NCBI GenBank assembly: GCA_015680685.1 | Contig: MNCI01021389.1 | Coordinates: forward strand, 123,603-187,602 | Direction of reading: 5' to 3' | Length of the DNA: 64,000 nucleotides | Origin: Gnetum montanum | Lineage: Eukaryota; Streptophyta; Gnetopsida; Gnetales; Gnetaceae | Shown here: in pieces, positions 54,345 through 64,000 of the stretch | Layout of the letters: every line of letters starts with the position of its first letter | Numbering within the stretch: position 1 is the first letter of the stretch | The notes under the pieces: model-generated | What the model saw: only the letters and a program-made list of their open reading frames with translations | The model's database searches: none | Told to the model about the DNA's origin: nothing | Position numbers and translations under genes: made by a program

Positions 54345-56850
54345 GGTTTAAAGACCCAAAGACAAAAACATTAATATCAGGCCTTTCGGAATTAACATTA
54401 ACATTCAAATCACCCCCCTATTATCAACAGATGGTTGAAAAGAAGAACCACCACAATTATGCACATTGCAAGTGCCCTTGTCAAGCGAAGAACCGTTGCT
54501 GATGTTGACAGTAGGATTCAAATAAGAGAAAATAGAGCCACCGTTGACATTGCGGGAGGAACTACTGCTGCTATTAAGAGTAGAGGCAGTGGTGATGGAC
54601 ACAACGCCTAGTGCGTGGGCAGAAACAGGGCTTTGTGCAAGCATGGCCGAGACAGAACCAGGCACGAGCACAACAGAATCAAGCGTGGGCGTTGCAAAAC
54701 TAGGTGAGGCTACAGCAGGGGTCTGCATAAAGGTAGCGCGCAGATTACCGCCGGAGGCATGCAGATTTGTAGAGGGAGCGCTGAAAGTGCTAGACAACCC
54801 CGGATCCACATAATGAGGGTGCATTGGCCACAAGGAAAAAGATCCACGCGGGCGACGACTGGCGTGGCCAGATCTAGAGCACACAAAGCTACCGTGATCG
54901 CTGTGAGCATCAGGGGGATTATAGATAGCTTATCTCAGAACATCGTGGTCTGTGGAATCACGGTTTGCAGATCTGCCTTTCCTGAGGGGAGATCTACTGC
55001 GGTCGAAAGAACATCGGTGACTGCGACCAAAGGGAGACGCAGAACCATGACGTAGACCACATTTGTGGCCAAAGAAACCCAAACTGTGGTCATGATCAAA
55101 CGAACCCTCACCGGTGACAAAATCGAAACCTTGAGAAAAAACCCCGACACCTTGAAGATCTGGTATTTGATCTGCAAAACCAAAAAGATTGTCGCCAAAG
55201 ACAGGAACTGAAAACTTAGGCCCGTGAGCTACAGAAACAAAATCAGGAACTGTAGAAAAAGTGTTAGGGTGAGAGTTTGAATTTTTTGTAGGTTTAAGGC
55301 CGAAAAAATAATCCCTATTTTTGTCAGGAAATTTGCCGCGATTGAGCCTGCGCTTTAGCTCAGGATTTATCTGTTGATGTTGTTGTCTAGATTTTTCTTG
55401 CTGATGTTGGGGATTTTGCTGTGATTTTTTGGCATTTTTTGTTGACTTTTTCTTTGAATTTTTTGTGAATTTTTCTGCTGTTGCTAGGGATTTTTTCTGA
55501 GTACATGTTGCAGCTGCTGGGAGGCAGAGGACTGTTGATCAGCGGGATTAGGGGGGAATGGGCATTTGCACGAGGATCTCTTTCCCAATTTGAACCCTGG
55601 TTTAAATACCCAAAGACAAAAGCATTAACATCAGGTCTTTCAGAATTAACATTAACATTTAAATCAGCCCCTTGTTATCAACTAAAAAGAAGAACTGCCA
55701 TAATTATCCGCGTTGCTAGTGCCCCTGTCAAGCGAAGAACTATTGCTGATGCTGATGGTAAGATCCAAATCAGAGAAAATAGAGGCACCGTTGACGTTGT
55801 GAGAGGAATTGTCGTTGCTGTAGAGAGCAGAGGCGGCGGTGGCAAACACAGCACCTGGCACCGGCGCAGAAATAGGGCCTAGTGCGGGCGTGGCCAAGAC
55901 AGAACTAGGCGCGAGCACAACAGAATCGAGCATGGGTGTTGCAGAACCAGGTGAGGTTGCAACAGGGGTTTGTACAAAGGTAGCGCACACATCACTGTCA
56001 AAGGCACGCAGATCTGCAGAGGAAATGCTGAAAGTGCTAGACATCCTCGGATCCATAGAACAAGGGCGAGGTGGTCGTGAGGAAAAAGATCCAAGCGGGC
56101 GATGGTTGGCGCAACGAGATCTGGAGTGCATAGAGCCACCGGGATCACCTTGAGTAATAGGGGGATCACGGACGGCTTGTCTGGGAACACTATGGTTTGT
56201 GAAACCACGGTCTGCAGATCTGCCTCTCTTGAGGGGAGATCTGTCGTGATCGAAAGAAGATCAGCAATTGCTACCAAAGGGAGAGGCAGAACCACGACAC
56301 AGACCACATTCGCGGCTAGAGAAACCCTGATCGCGATCATGATCAAACGAACCCTCACCGCCGGCAAAATCGACACCATGAGAGAAAACACCAACACCTT
56401 GAAGATCTGGCCTGCGATCTGCAAAACCAAACAGATTGTCGCCAGAGACAAGAATTGAAAACTTAGACTTATGACCTGTAGAAACAAAACCAGGAACTGC
56501 AAAAAAAGTGTTAGGGTGAAAGTTTGAATTTCTTGCAGGGTTAAGGTCGAAAAAATTATCCTTATTTTTGTCAGGAAATTTGCCGCGATTGAGCCTACGG
56601 TTTAGCCCAGGATTTGTCTATTATTGTTGTCTGGATTTTTCTTGTTGCTGTTGGGGATTTTGCTATGATTTTTTGTTGGAATTTTTCTTTGAATTTTTTT
56701 GCTTATGTTAGGGATTTTTTCTGGGACAATGCTGCGACTGCTGAGAGGCAAAGGACTGTTGATCAGCAGGATTAGGGGGAGAATGGGCATTTACGCGAGG
56801 ATCTCTTTGAGATCTTCGTGCTTGCCGATTTGAACCTTGGTTTCGCTGAA
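54345..56850 (-). repeat. 1.25-kb tandem duplication within ORF1 of unit 3
   Basis: Corresponding points lie 1,247-1,254 bp apart (for example TCAAGCGAAG at 54481 and 55728; GAAGATCTGG-like at 55154 and 56401). The junction near 55596-55612 joins TTTGAACCCTGGTTT to AAATACCCAAAG. The bases GGTTT occur at both parental ends, a short microhomology. The duplicate runs from the Gln-rich segment to just past the ORF1 tail. Confidence 0.85.
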
Positions 56851-57832
56851 AAGAGAAGTTTTTGGGGATGGCTCCACAATCCTTGAGCCAATTTCCAAAC
56901 TTCAAGAAAGTGGCATCCCATTCTTGACGCATGATCTCTTTATAGACCTCTTTGACAATAGGAATAGGGTCCAGTTTTTCAGCCTCGGCTTTAGCAGCAG
57001 AAGTAGTAGCTTTTTGCTGTGCATTTGCTTTCATGCGAGCCTCCTTATGAATGTCAAAATGTAGACGTTCATTAAGGCCTTCACTAGTTTCTTTGTGTAG
57101 GCTTGCATGAGAGCATTCTAGAAGGCAGGTGGTTGTTGAATGCAGGAAATGCACTCAACCAGCTTTTGTACAGCATCGTGTGGAAAAGATTCTATTTTTT
57201 GTCGATGCACATCAGCAGAAGTTGTCTCTGCCCAAAGATAGGCTTCTTGGAGCCTAAAATTGTGCTCTTGCTGTAAGGAAGAAAAGTCTTTTTGAACAAG
57301 AGCATCCCTTTTGAGAGTTGAGACCTTTAATTTAGGCACCACAATGCGTAAGCTATGAATGAAAAGTTTTTCATCGTGAAGCTATTCAATACGCACTTTC
57401 GTCCTCTTTGCGTTATCGGTGGCAACGAGGTGTTTACGAAAATCCTTTGCCATAGATTGGATCATGTCTTCTAAGATTGTAAGAATTGATGAATCATCTG
57501 AGGGAGTGGGGTTGGCAGATTGAGCTTCACAAACTTTCTGCTGAAGTTCAGCACATTTTTTTTGTGCTAAAGCCAGCTGCTGTTAGCATTGAGAAAGCAG
57601 CTGTCGCAGATCATCAGCTTCGTGTTTGGACATCCAAAAAGCATCCAAAAATGCATTAGTGGGGCCAAAAGGATCATCGTTGGCTGGACAGTTGACAAAA
57701 CAGGGACCTGAAGTTGGGTTCCTATCTTGATTTGATGGAGAATTCGATGTAGAATTCAACGTACGAGATCGCTTTCGTGCAGAGCTCGTAGAAGGACTAG
57801 AAGTCACCTCTTGCTGGGAAGATAGTAAGAAG
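54405..57832 (-). pseudogene. Penelope-like unit 3, ORF1 with internal duplication
   Basis: Reading from 57832: SSARKRSRTLNSTSNSPSNQ (nuclear-signal-like), ANDDPFGPTNAFLDAFWMSK, ADDLRQLLSQC, then VQKDFSSLQQEHNFRLQEAY, LVECISCIQQPPAF, NERLHFDIHKEARMKANAQQ, EWDATFLKFGNWLKDCGAIP and NLFGFADRRPDLQGVGVFSH, an Arg/Ser-rich zone (56330-56080) and an Ala/Ser/Pro tail to 55682. A second, partial copy of the Gln-rich-to-tail part follows (55595-54405). The first part is the best-preserved ORF1 of the array; stops are few. The normal start codon region is lost at the 57832 breakpoint. Confidence 0.65.
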
Positions 57833-58129
57833 ATTTTGGGAGCTTTGCCAGCATAAGTAAGAGAGGGTATTTTAGCTTCTTTTTCATATAGCTATCCTAT
57901 TTTGTTGTAGATCGTGTAAAAAAATTTATTTTACTTTCCTTTCATATGGTCGCCCCATATTGTTATTAATTTTCTATTCCTTTTCTCTACTTTTTAGTCT
58001 TTAATTATACTTATACAATTTTAATTATTATGTCAAAATTTTGCTCGATTGTTTTTTATAATTTTTGGCCTATTTTTACACAAAATAATATTTTAATCCT
58101 ATGCAAACTATTTTCTATCTTTTGGTTAC
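57833..58129. other. Spacer between the Penelope array and the next gypsy element
   Basis: AT-rich, 297 bp, no feature recognised. GTTAC (58125-58129) directly precedes the LTR; its partner copy lies beyond the window. Confidence 0.5.
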
Positions 58130-59012
58130 TGATGAAGTGTTTGATGGTTGCTGTGTCTATTAGGCCACGTATACGTGGTCGTGTCGACGCGGCCCCGTCG
58201 ACGCATCCTTCGACATGGCCTCATTTATGCGGCACCTTTTTCAGCCTATAAATAAGTGGGCTCCCGCCACACTTATTTACCTTTTTGTCAATTGTAGAGA
58301 AGCTCTTGCAGTTTGTTTCCGCGAGAGTTAGAATATTTTCCAAGTTTCCGTAGTAGGTGTAAGAAAGATGTCTGGCTCTTTATTTGAGTGCTGATGTACC
58401 TAAGTCCATTTGCGTGAACGACAATAAAGACGAGCTTTCAAGCATTCCTTATAGCAATTGGACTTAGCCATTTCTATGCATTAATAACTTAATATCTTTA
58501 TGCTTTGATAATTACTTAAGTTTCCCTTGTTATTATTTTAATTGCTCTTGGTCGTTTATAGTTCGTAGAAACCATAAGTACGACCATCTCAAACATAAAC
58601 CCAACACTTGGCAACCCATTGATGCTTAATGTCTGGTAGTCTAGTAGTGGTTAGGGGATGCTTAGGACATGTACGGAAGATGGGGATCAGATACTTATGC
58701 TAGGCAAAGTTAGGACATAGATTAGGATAATTATAAATTATATAATATTTCATTCATTTCTTTCCATACCTTAATTAGACACTAAAAGATAAAGTAAAAA
58801 GCCATAAAAAACAGTTGCCTCAATCTCACTTAACCATCGCAATCAGGACATCACAAGTGAGGTTGAGAGGACAACGACCATTTTAACAAAGGGTTTTGTT
58901 GGTTAAAGGTCTAGTGTATGTTAAGTGCTTACAGTCTACGGAATTCAACCGAGTTGCGTGTGAATGCCTGTGATTCATATGGTTGGGTGTAGGGATACCT
59001 AGCAGCTCATCA
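58130..59012 (+). repeat. 5' LTR of the right-hand gypsy element
   Basis: 883 bp, TGATGAAGTG to GCAGCTCATCA. TATA box TATAAATA at 58247-58254. U3 is rich in short palindromes: CCACGTATACGTGG (58166-58179), GTCGACGC twice, and TTCGACATGG. The leader keeps AGAGAAGCTCTTG and GAGAGTTAGAATATTTTC, shared with all LTRs of the window. Confidence 0.88.
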
Positions 59013-59030
59013 TTGGCGTCGTTGCCAAGG
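59013..59030 (+). other. Primer binding site, tRNA-Asp type
   Basis: TTGGCGTCGTTGCCAAGG, the best match in the window to the tRNA-Asp complement TGGCGCCGTTGCCGGGG (one C-to-T and two G-to-A changes). Confidence 0.75.
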
Positions 59031-59157
59031 ATTGTTAGTCTTACATGTGCCATCTAACCTTAGCAAAATTATCATTCACGTAGTTGGAACGGACGCAGGA
59101 TAGTAACATTTATGCACGCTAGGCGGATTAAAGTAAAAAGTAAGGTACACCGAGTAA

Positions 59158-61550
59158 ATGGATCATCTAACATCCAACATGTATTCTCACAGGCGAGATG
59201 TATCCAACCCACCAGTGACCCAAGAATGTCGGTTGGTATACAAGCATCCCGATGAATATGTCCTTGACTTCACATTCATCTTGCATTAGGATGAGCATCT
59301 GTGGTGGCAGGACATGGAAGGCAGCATCATACTACCACCTGACCAATCGACTCCTGGAATGCTATTCCACAATCTTGCTAGACTAGGCATCCAGGACCAC
59401 GGTATGGAGTACGTCATGGAGGACCATGACTACTGGGACTATTATCCCATTGAGGCCCAATGAGCACGAGATCAGCAGCAGGCAGAACGATACGAACAAA
59501 TGAAGGGAAAATAATTTAGTAACCCCTTATTCTTGCAAGGGCTGCAGGACGATGGGGAGCCTATCTTTCATGATTCCCATTCGGCCGAACTTTCTTTGGG
59601 ACATCAGGTCATCTAGTCCATCATCTAGAATAAGCAAGCAAGTGACCGGGACCCCCAGGACAATGGAGGATCATGTAGGAAAGGTCATAGCACAAGCAAG
59701 GATGGGCAAGAAGATCGTGGCCGCCACTAGAGCAGAGGGGGAGATTGACACCAGGGTGGTGGCGATCCCTCTCCCTCTTCTCCATCCTCTCGCTCCCCAC
59801 TACCTTCATCCAGTTCAGACTCTGATCATAACCGTGGTAGAAAGGAGCGAGGTGATGGTGTTCATAAGGATTGAAAGGAATGACGTCAGGAAGTGTGTGA
59901 CCAATCGCGCGAGCCTCATCTTCATGAAAGGAGGGGTAGCCAGAATCGTCATAGACATCGTGGTCCTCAGTAGGACTATGACTCGAATGAGCCGTTGCTA
60001 GCTACTCGAAGCATGCTTCATATTGTCGAGGCAGTTCAGATCCCTAGTAGGCACTTGAAGGATAGCCAGATCAAACGCATTGACATGAACAATGTCCCCA
60101 AGTTTGAAGGGAGGTACAATTGTGATCCGCAAACTCACCTGTAGGCGTTCCATGATGCTTGCACCCTGTAGAATATTGATAATGATTGGTAGAGGCTTAA
60201 GCTATTCCCTCGCACACTCATCAAGAAAGCAGAAAGTTGGTACTGGTCTTTGGAACCGAAATCAATCAGAAGATGGAGTACGATGCTTGATATTTTCAAT
60301 GACAAGTATCAAACGTACTCCAGAGTGGTGAATCTGAGATGTTAAATCCAAGGTTGGAAGCAAGGAAATCATGAACCCTTAGATGCAGCCATGAGCAGGT
60401 ACTATTCATTGTTACATTGGTGCCCTGGTCATGGCTACTCTCAGTGGGCACAGCTTCGCCATATCATTAATGGGCTCTGCTTTGAAACAAGAAAGACCCT
60501 TGGCATATACACCTAAGGACGATTATCAGAACTAAGGGCCCATAAACTACAGTGCCTCATTGAGCAAGTGGCCAAAGAAGAGGGAGAACTCAAAAAGAAG
60601 GAGAGTGCAGAAGAGTTCAATTGGGATCCCTCCATCAAAAAGAGGGAAGTCTGATTTTGTGAAGATGAGGAGGAATCACCACTGGAAGCAGTAGTGAACT
60701 GAAAAACCTTGCTCTTGCAGAAGTTTGGATTTGAAATATTGGCAAAGGTTGATAAGATGTTGGGCTCTTTGGACAAAAAATTTCAAAGTGTGCTAAAAAT
60801 TTCAGAAGAGTCCAAAGAACAAGGTAATGATCATGATTGGCGTAGGAAGAAAGAAGCTGAACGTGCCCAACATAAGGGTACGGGCAAAGTTGCTGTAGTA
60901 GAATAGGTTGAAGACTCTAACACGAAGGAGGATGATGAATGTGGCATATGCTAATACGAAAATCCTAAGGGGTGTTGTCCTATGGTGTTACATCTCTGAG
61001 AGTCTGGGGTGTACACATTGAATTCTTGCTTGGCGAAGCGGAAAACACCTTGAAGGTTACCTTACCCACAAGGAAACCCAAGGCAATTCCACCAGCAGCA
61101 ACAAGGATATTATCCAAGTGGAGTGCCACCGCAACCTTATGAACACTTTCAACAGTGGCAGCACCCACAAGCATGGGGAATGCCACCTCCAAGGCAGCAG
61201 TACCCTTACGACACCCAGATCCCTATGGGTACTATGTTTAGCAACCAGTCTCTCCATGGGACTCTTCCATTCATGCCACATTTTAGAATTATTACCACCC
61301 CCAGAATATTTTTGACCACAATCTCCATCACCCAGGGGAGAAAGCCCATATCTCTACTATCCTCCATCACCTTCTCCTACCACTGCTTCTCCACAACATC
61401 CCACTCAGCTACCACCTACTCCACTTATGTAGGGGGAAATTCCACCACAGCCATAGCAACGCAACACTACGAGGGCAGTCAACCTACAACCGGCTCCTCA
61501 GCCAGGTGGACTAGAAGCCAAGCCATGGAAACGTCCCTTCTTCTGGCCTA
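59158..61550 (+). pseudogene. gag (degenerate)
   Basis: ATG 59158 opens MDHLTSNMYSHRRDVSNPP. The frame is broken early, then parts of the gag domain are clear at about 60030-60500: HDACTL, NIDNDW, RLKLFPRTLIKKAESWYW, LDIFNDKYQTYSRVVNL, HEPLDAAMSRYYSLLHWCPG. After a Lys/Glu-rich stretch (KVDKMLGSLDKKFQSVLK, about 60748) comes the Cys cluster DDECGIC.YENPKGCCP (60930-60985), then a Gln/Pro-rich tail (QQQQGYYPSGVPPQPYEHFQ, 61090). It forms the capsid and precedes protease. Confidence 0.75.
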
Positions 61551-61567
61551 ATAATGTAGGCACACCC

Positions 61568-62110
61568 TTGCACCCACCTGTGGCTGGTGCCTCTGAACTT
61601 CAAACCGCCTCCACTGTTCCACCACTCAAGCAGCCTTCAAATCAAACACCCTCTAATGTACAAACGATCATGCTCACACATGTAGTGACTGACTGGATAA
61701 AGGTAGGCCATCTTCCCCAAAAATTAACTGATCTGGGGAGTCTCCTCATCTATCTTCAGGTGGCAGGGAATGAGCCATGTAAAGCTCTTCTAGATTCGGG
61801 GTCAGGTATCAATTTGATTTCACATGACATGTACAAGAACTGGAACCTATCCCCATTAAAGAAGAGCAACATTCAGCTCGAGCTAGTAGACTAATCCATC
61901 ACTATTCCCTTGGGATTGGTGGAAGACATTGTGACCACTGTTTGCGGGTGGTCTTATCCTACTGATTTCCTTGTCATTCGTGTGGAGAATTGCAAGGGGA
62001 ACTTTCCTATCATAATGGAAAGAGCCTGGCTGAGCATAGTGGATGCAAGACTAGGACTCCAAGATCTTTCCCTTGAAATTTCAAAGGAAAATCCATTCGA
62101 AAAGATCGAG
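61568..62110 (+). pseudogene. Retropepsin-like protease
   Basis: ACKALLDSG-type catalytic motif: EPCKALLDSGSGINLISHDM (about 61774-61833), with the active-site Asp-Ser-Gly intact. The strand after it (GWSYPTDFLVIRVENCKGNF) and ERAWLSIVDARLG fit the C-terminal half of an aspartic protease fold. One TAG (61892) lies between them. It would process Gag-Pol. Confidence 0.75.
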
Positions 62111-62419
62111 AAGAAGCACGTTCCATGCATTGCGTATAGTGACTCAGGGTGTAACTGTGTGCGGCAGTTATGGTTTGCTAAGTGGACATCCATTGAAGCA
62201 TGCATTCGGTGTATCGAAGAATCGCCAGTTCAACAGTGCCTGTACGTAGCAGCCACTAGTCAAGAGGGCACCCAGTGGTTGACAGCTGATCCTGCTAGCA
62301 TTACATTGTGCATGGAACCATCTGAAGGGCTTGTACGAGCCTATGTAGAAAGCATGAATGAAATGGAAGAGGTTCATCAACAAGTCTCCATTGTTGATGA
62401 CCATGATGATTGCGGAAAG

Positions 62420-63973
62420 CTGCAAATCCCTGAAAGCTTCAAACAAGAGCTCCTAGAGCTCAAGTCCTTATCGGCCCACTTAGAATATGCATTTTTGCAA
62501 AATGGGAAGCTGGTAATTATCAATGCCACACTTTCTCCTGAACAAAAGAAAAAGTTGCTGAAGGTGGTAAACAAATGGGATGCTGCATTTGCATGGTCAT
62601 ATCTTTTGTTAACCAGAGTTGATCCCAGGGTCTGCCAACATTGGATCTATATTGACCCTCCATGAAGCCACAACATCAACCACAAATATGGTTGAACCCC
62701 AAATTGAAGCAAGTCGTCAAAGATGAAATTGAGCAATTGCTCAAAGTGGGGTTCATCTATTCCATTGCCAATAGCGAATAGCGAATAGGTTAGCCCACTC
62801 GTTATTGTGCCAAAGAAGGGTGGAAAATGGAGGATCTGTATAGATTTCCAATTGCTCAGCATGGCTACCTTTAAGGATCACTTTTCACTACCATTTGTGG
62901 ACCAGGTGTTGAACAACATTGCAGGGCACTGCTATTACAGCTTTTTGGATGGTTATAGTGGCTATAACCAAATCCAAATTGCATTAGAGGATCAGGCCAA
63001 AACAACTTTCACAAGTACATGGGGGACTTTCGTATACAAGAAGAAGCCTTTTGGCTTGTGTAATGCACCTGCCACTTTCCAACGCCTTGTCCTCAGCATC
63101 TTCCAATAGCAAATTGGCAATGGGGTAGAAGTCTTCATGGATGACTTCTCTACCTATGGGGCCACATTCGAGCAAGCCTTGGACCACCTTAAGCAAGTTC
63201 TGAAAAGGTGTGTAGATACTAATCTACGGCTCAATTGGGGAAAAAGCCATTTAATGGTCCAAGAGGGCATTTTTCTAGGGCATCGTATCTCACAGACAGT
63301 GATTAGCATGGATCCTGAAAAGATGAGGGTCATCCAAGGAATCACCCAACAACCAAGCACTGTAAAATATGTGCGGTCATTCCTTGGCCACATTGGTTAC
63401 TACCGATGCTTCATTGAAAATTTCTCGAAGATCGCCAAGCCGTTGGTAGAACTCACAAAGAAAGATGCTTCATTCATCTAGACCAAGGAATGTGAATCTG
63501 CATTCCAATTGCTTAAACATAAACTCATAGAAACTTCAGTTCTACAGACACTTGATTGGTCCAGGCCCTTCCACATCATGACAGATGCATCCAATTATGC
63601 CTTGGAAGCTGTGCTTACAAAGTGTGATGATCAAAAACGTTCATACTATATCCACTGTGCAAGCCGTAGCATTGTGGGTGCTCAGCTTAACTACACCATC
63701 ACTGAAAAGGAGCTGATGGCAGTGTTGTTCGCCTTGGAAAAATTCTAACACTATGTGCTCGGATACAAGGTGTTCATGCATACTGACCACAGTGCTATCT
63801 GGTTCTTGATGAACAAACCAACGATGAGCCCCCACATCATTTGGTGGCTGGTAATTCTTCAAGAATTTGACCTCACCATGGTAGATCAGAAGGAGATCAA
63901 GAATGTGGTTGCTGACCACTTGTCTCGGTTGCGATGGGATGATGCAGAAGAGAAGGAGCCCCTCTCTAACTAA
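62420..63973 (+). pseudogene. Reverse transcriptase and RNase H
   Basis: RT: KKKLLKVVNKWDAAFAWSYL, TFKDHFSLPFVDQVLNN, YYSFLDGYSGYNQIQI (catalytic Asp), GTFVYKKKPFGLCNAPATFQ, VEVFMDDFSTYG (catalytic Asp pair), VLKRCVDTNLRLNWGKSHLM and VRSFLGHIGYYRCFIENFSK. RNase H: FHIMTDASNYALEAVL, TITEKELMAVLFALEKF, VFMHTDHSAIWFLMN, then VADHLSRLRWDD. Damage: TAG at 63108 and 63479, a frame loss near 62660 and a tandem 7-bp copy of AGCGAAT (62773-62786) that shifts the frame. Closest to Athila/Tat RTs. Integrase should follow beyond 64000. Confidence 0.88.
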
Positions 63974-64000
63974 TTTCCAGATGAACTCCTCTTCAAGGGT

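Larger units (their letters stand above)
45345..57832 (-). mobile_element. Penelope-like element, head-to-tail array of about 2.5 units
   Basis: All units read on the minus strand. Unit 3 (57832-52000): ORF1 with an internal 1.25-kb duplication, then RT. Unit 2 (51700-47100): ORF1 then RT. Unit 1 (46862-45345): ORF1 only, truncated. Matching points in units 1 and 2 lie 4.85-4.94 kb apart. Leaders of about 350-450 bp separate RT of one unit from ORF1 of the next; they hold a hammerhead-like motif and a CCCTAAA stretch. The RT carries Penelope hallmarks rather than LTR or LINE ones. Head-to-tail tandems are typical of Penelope-like elements. No GIY-YIG endonuclease is recognised. The right end lacks the first ORF1 codons (breakpoint about 57832). 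The left end stops inside ORF1 near 45345, 108 bp from the target duplication of the gypsy element. Confidence 0.85.
58130..64000 (+). mobile_element. Athila-like Ty3/gypsy element, 5' part (runs off the window)
   Basis: 5' LTR 58130-59012, tRNA-Asp-type primer binding site 59013-59030, gag 59158-61550, protease 61568-62110, RT 62420-63480 and RNase H to 63973. Integrase and 3' LTR lie outside. Pol is open in one frame over long stretches, interrupted by TAG stops and a 7-bp duplication frameshift, so this is the youngest-looking pol of the window. Its LTR subfamily also provides the solo LTR at 3474-4305. Confidence 0.88.

Overview
The window looks like nuclear DNA of a gymnosperm, most probably a conifer. 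It is AT-rich and gene-poor: two recognisable host genes in 64 kb, in a bed of nested, decayed retroelements. It carries Penelope-like reverse transcriptase sequence, which among seed plants I know only from conifers (from memory). The two host proteins read as plant orthologues. There is one assembly gap (30296-30672) and one ambiguous base (21110).

Layout. 1-1884: 5' part of an Athila-like Ty3/gypsy element (minus strand). 2040-7020: decayed L1-type LINE (minus), split by a solo LTR with a perfect GCATC target duplication. 7259-14510: an old LTR split by a gag-only LTR element (7477-13900, plus). 15570-16796: an uninterrupted ATG4 autophagy protease gene. 18300-21210: SINE-like, LINE and small-LTR fragments. 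23635-27736: complete four-exon COG5 gene (minus), one of whose introns is GC-AG. 28437-28915: tail of an RTE-type LINE. 30049-30891: solo LTR. 31047-45231: 14.2-kb Athila-like element (minus) with gag, protease, RT-RNase H, integrase and a long extra 3' region, holding a further solo LTR (35996-37026). 45345-57832: head-to-tail array of about 2.5 units of a Penelope-like element (minus). 58130-64000: another Athila-like element (plus), running off the window.

The most notable object is the Penelope-like array. Each unit of about 4.9 kb carries a long ORF1 (basic N-terminus, heptad-like segment, conserved middle, low-complexity tail) and a Penelope-type RT that ends soon after its thumb-side motif, with no GIY-YIG endonuclease recognised. 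Between units, a short leader contains a candidate hammerhead ribozyme and a telomere-like CCCTAAA stretch. Together these resemble the endonuclease-deficient Athena/Coprina/Terminon type of Penelope-like elements.

The gypsy elements share a tRNA-Asp-type primer binding site, LTR ends TGATGA...TCATCA, a TATA box about 100-150 bp into the LTR and, in most copies, arrays of short palindromes in U3. They differ in age and coding content. ATG4 and COG5 converge on a 6.8-kb repeat-bearing spacer; I see no operon-like or functional link between them beyond general membrane-traffic roles.
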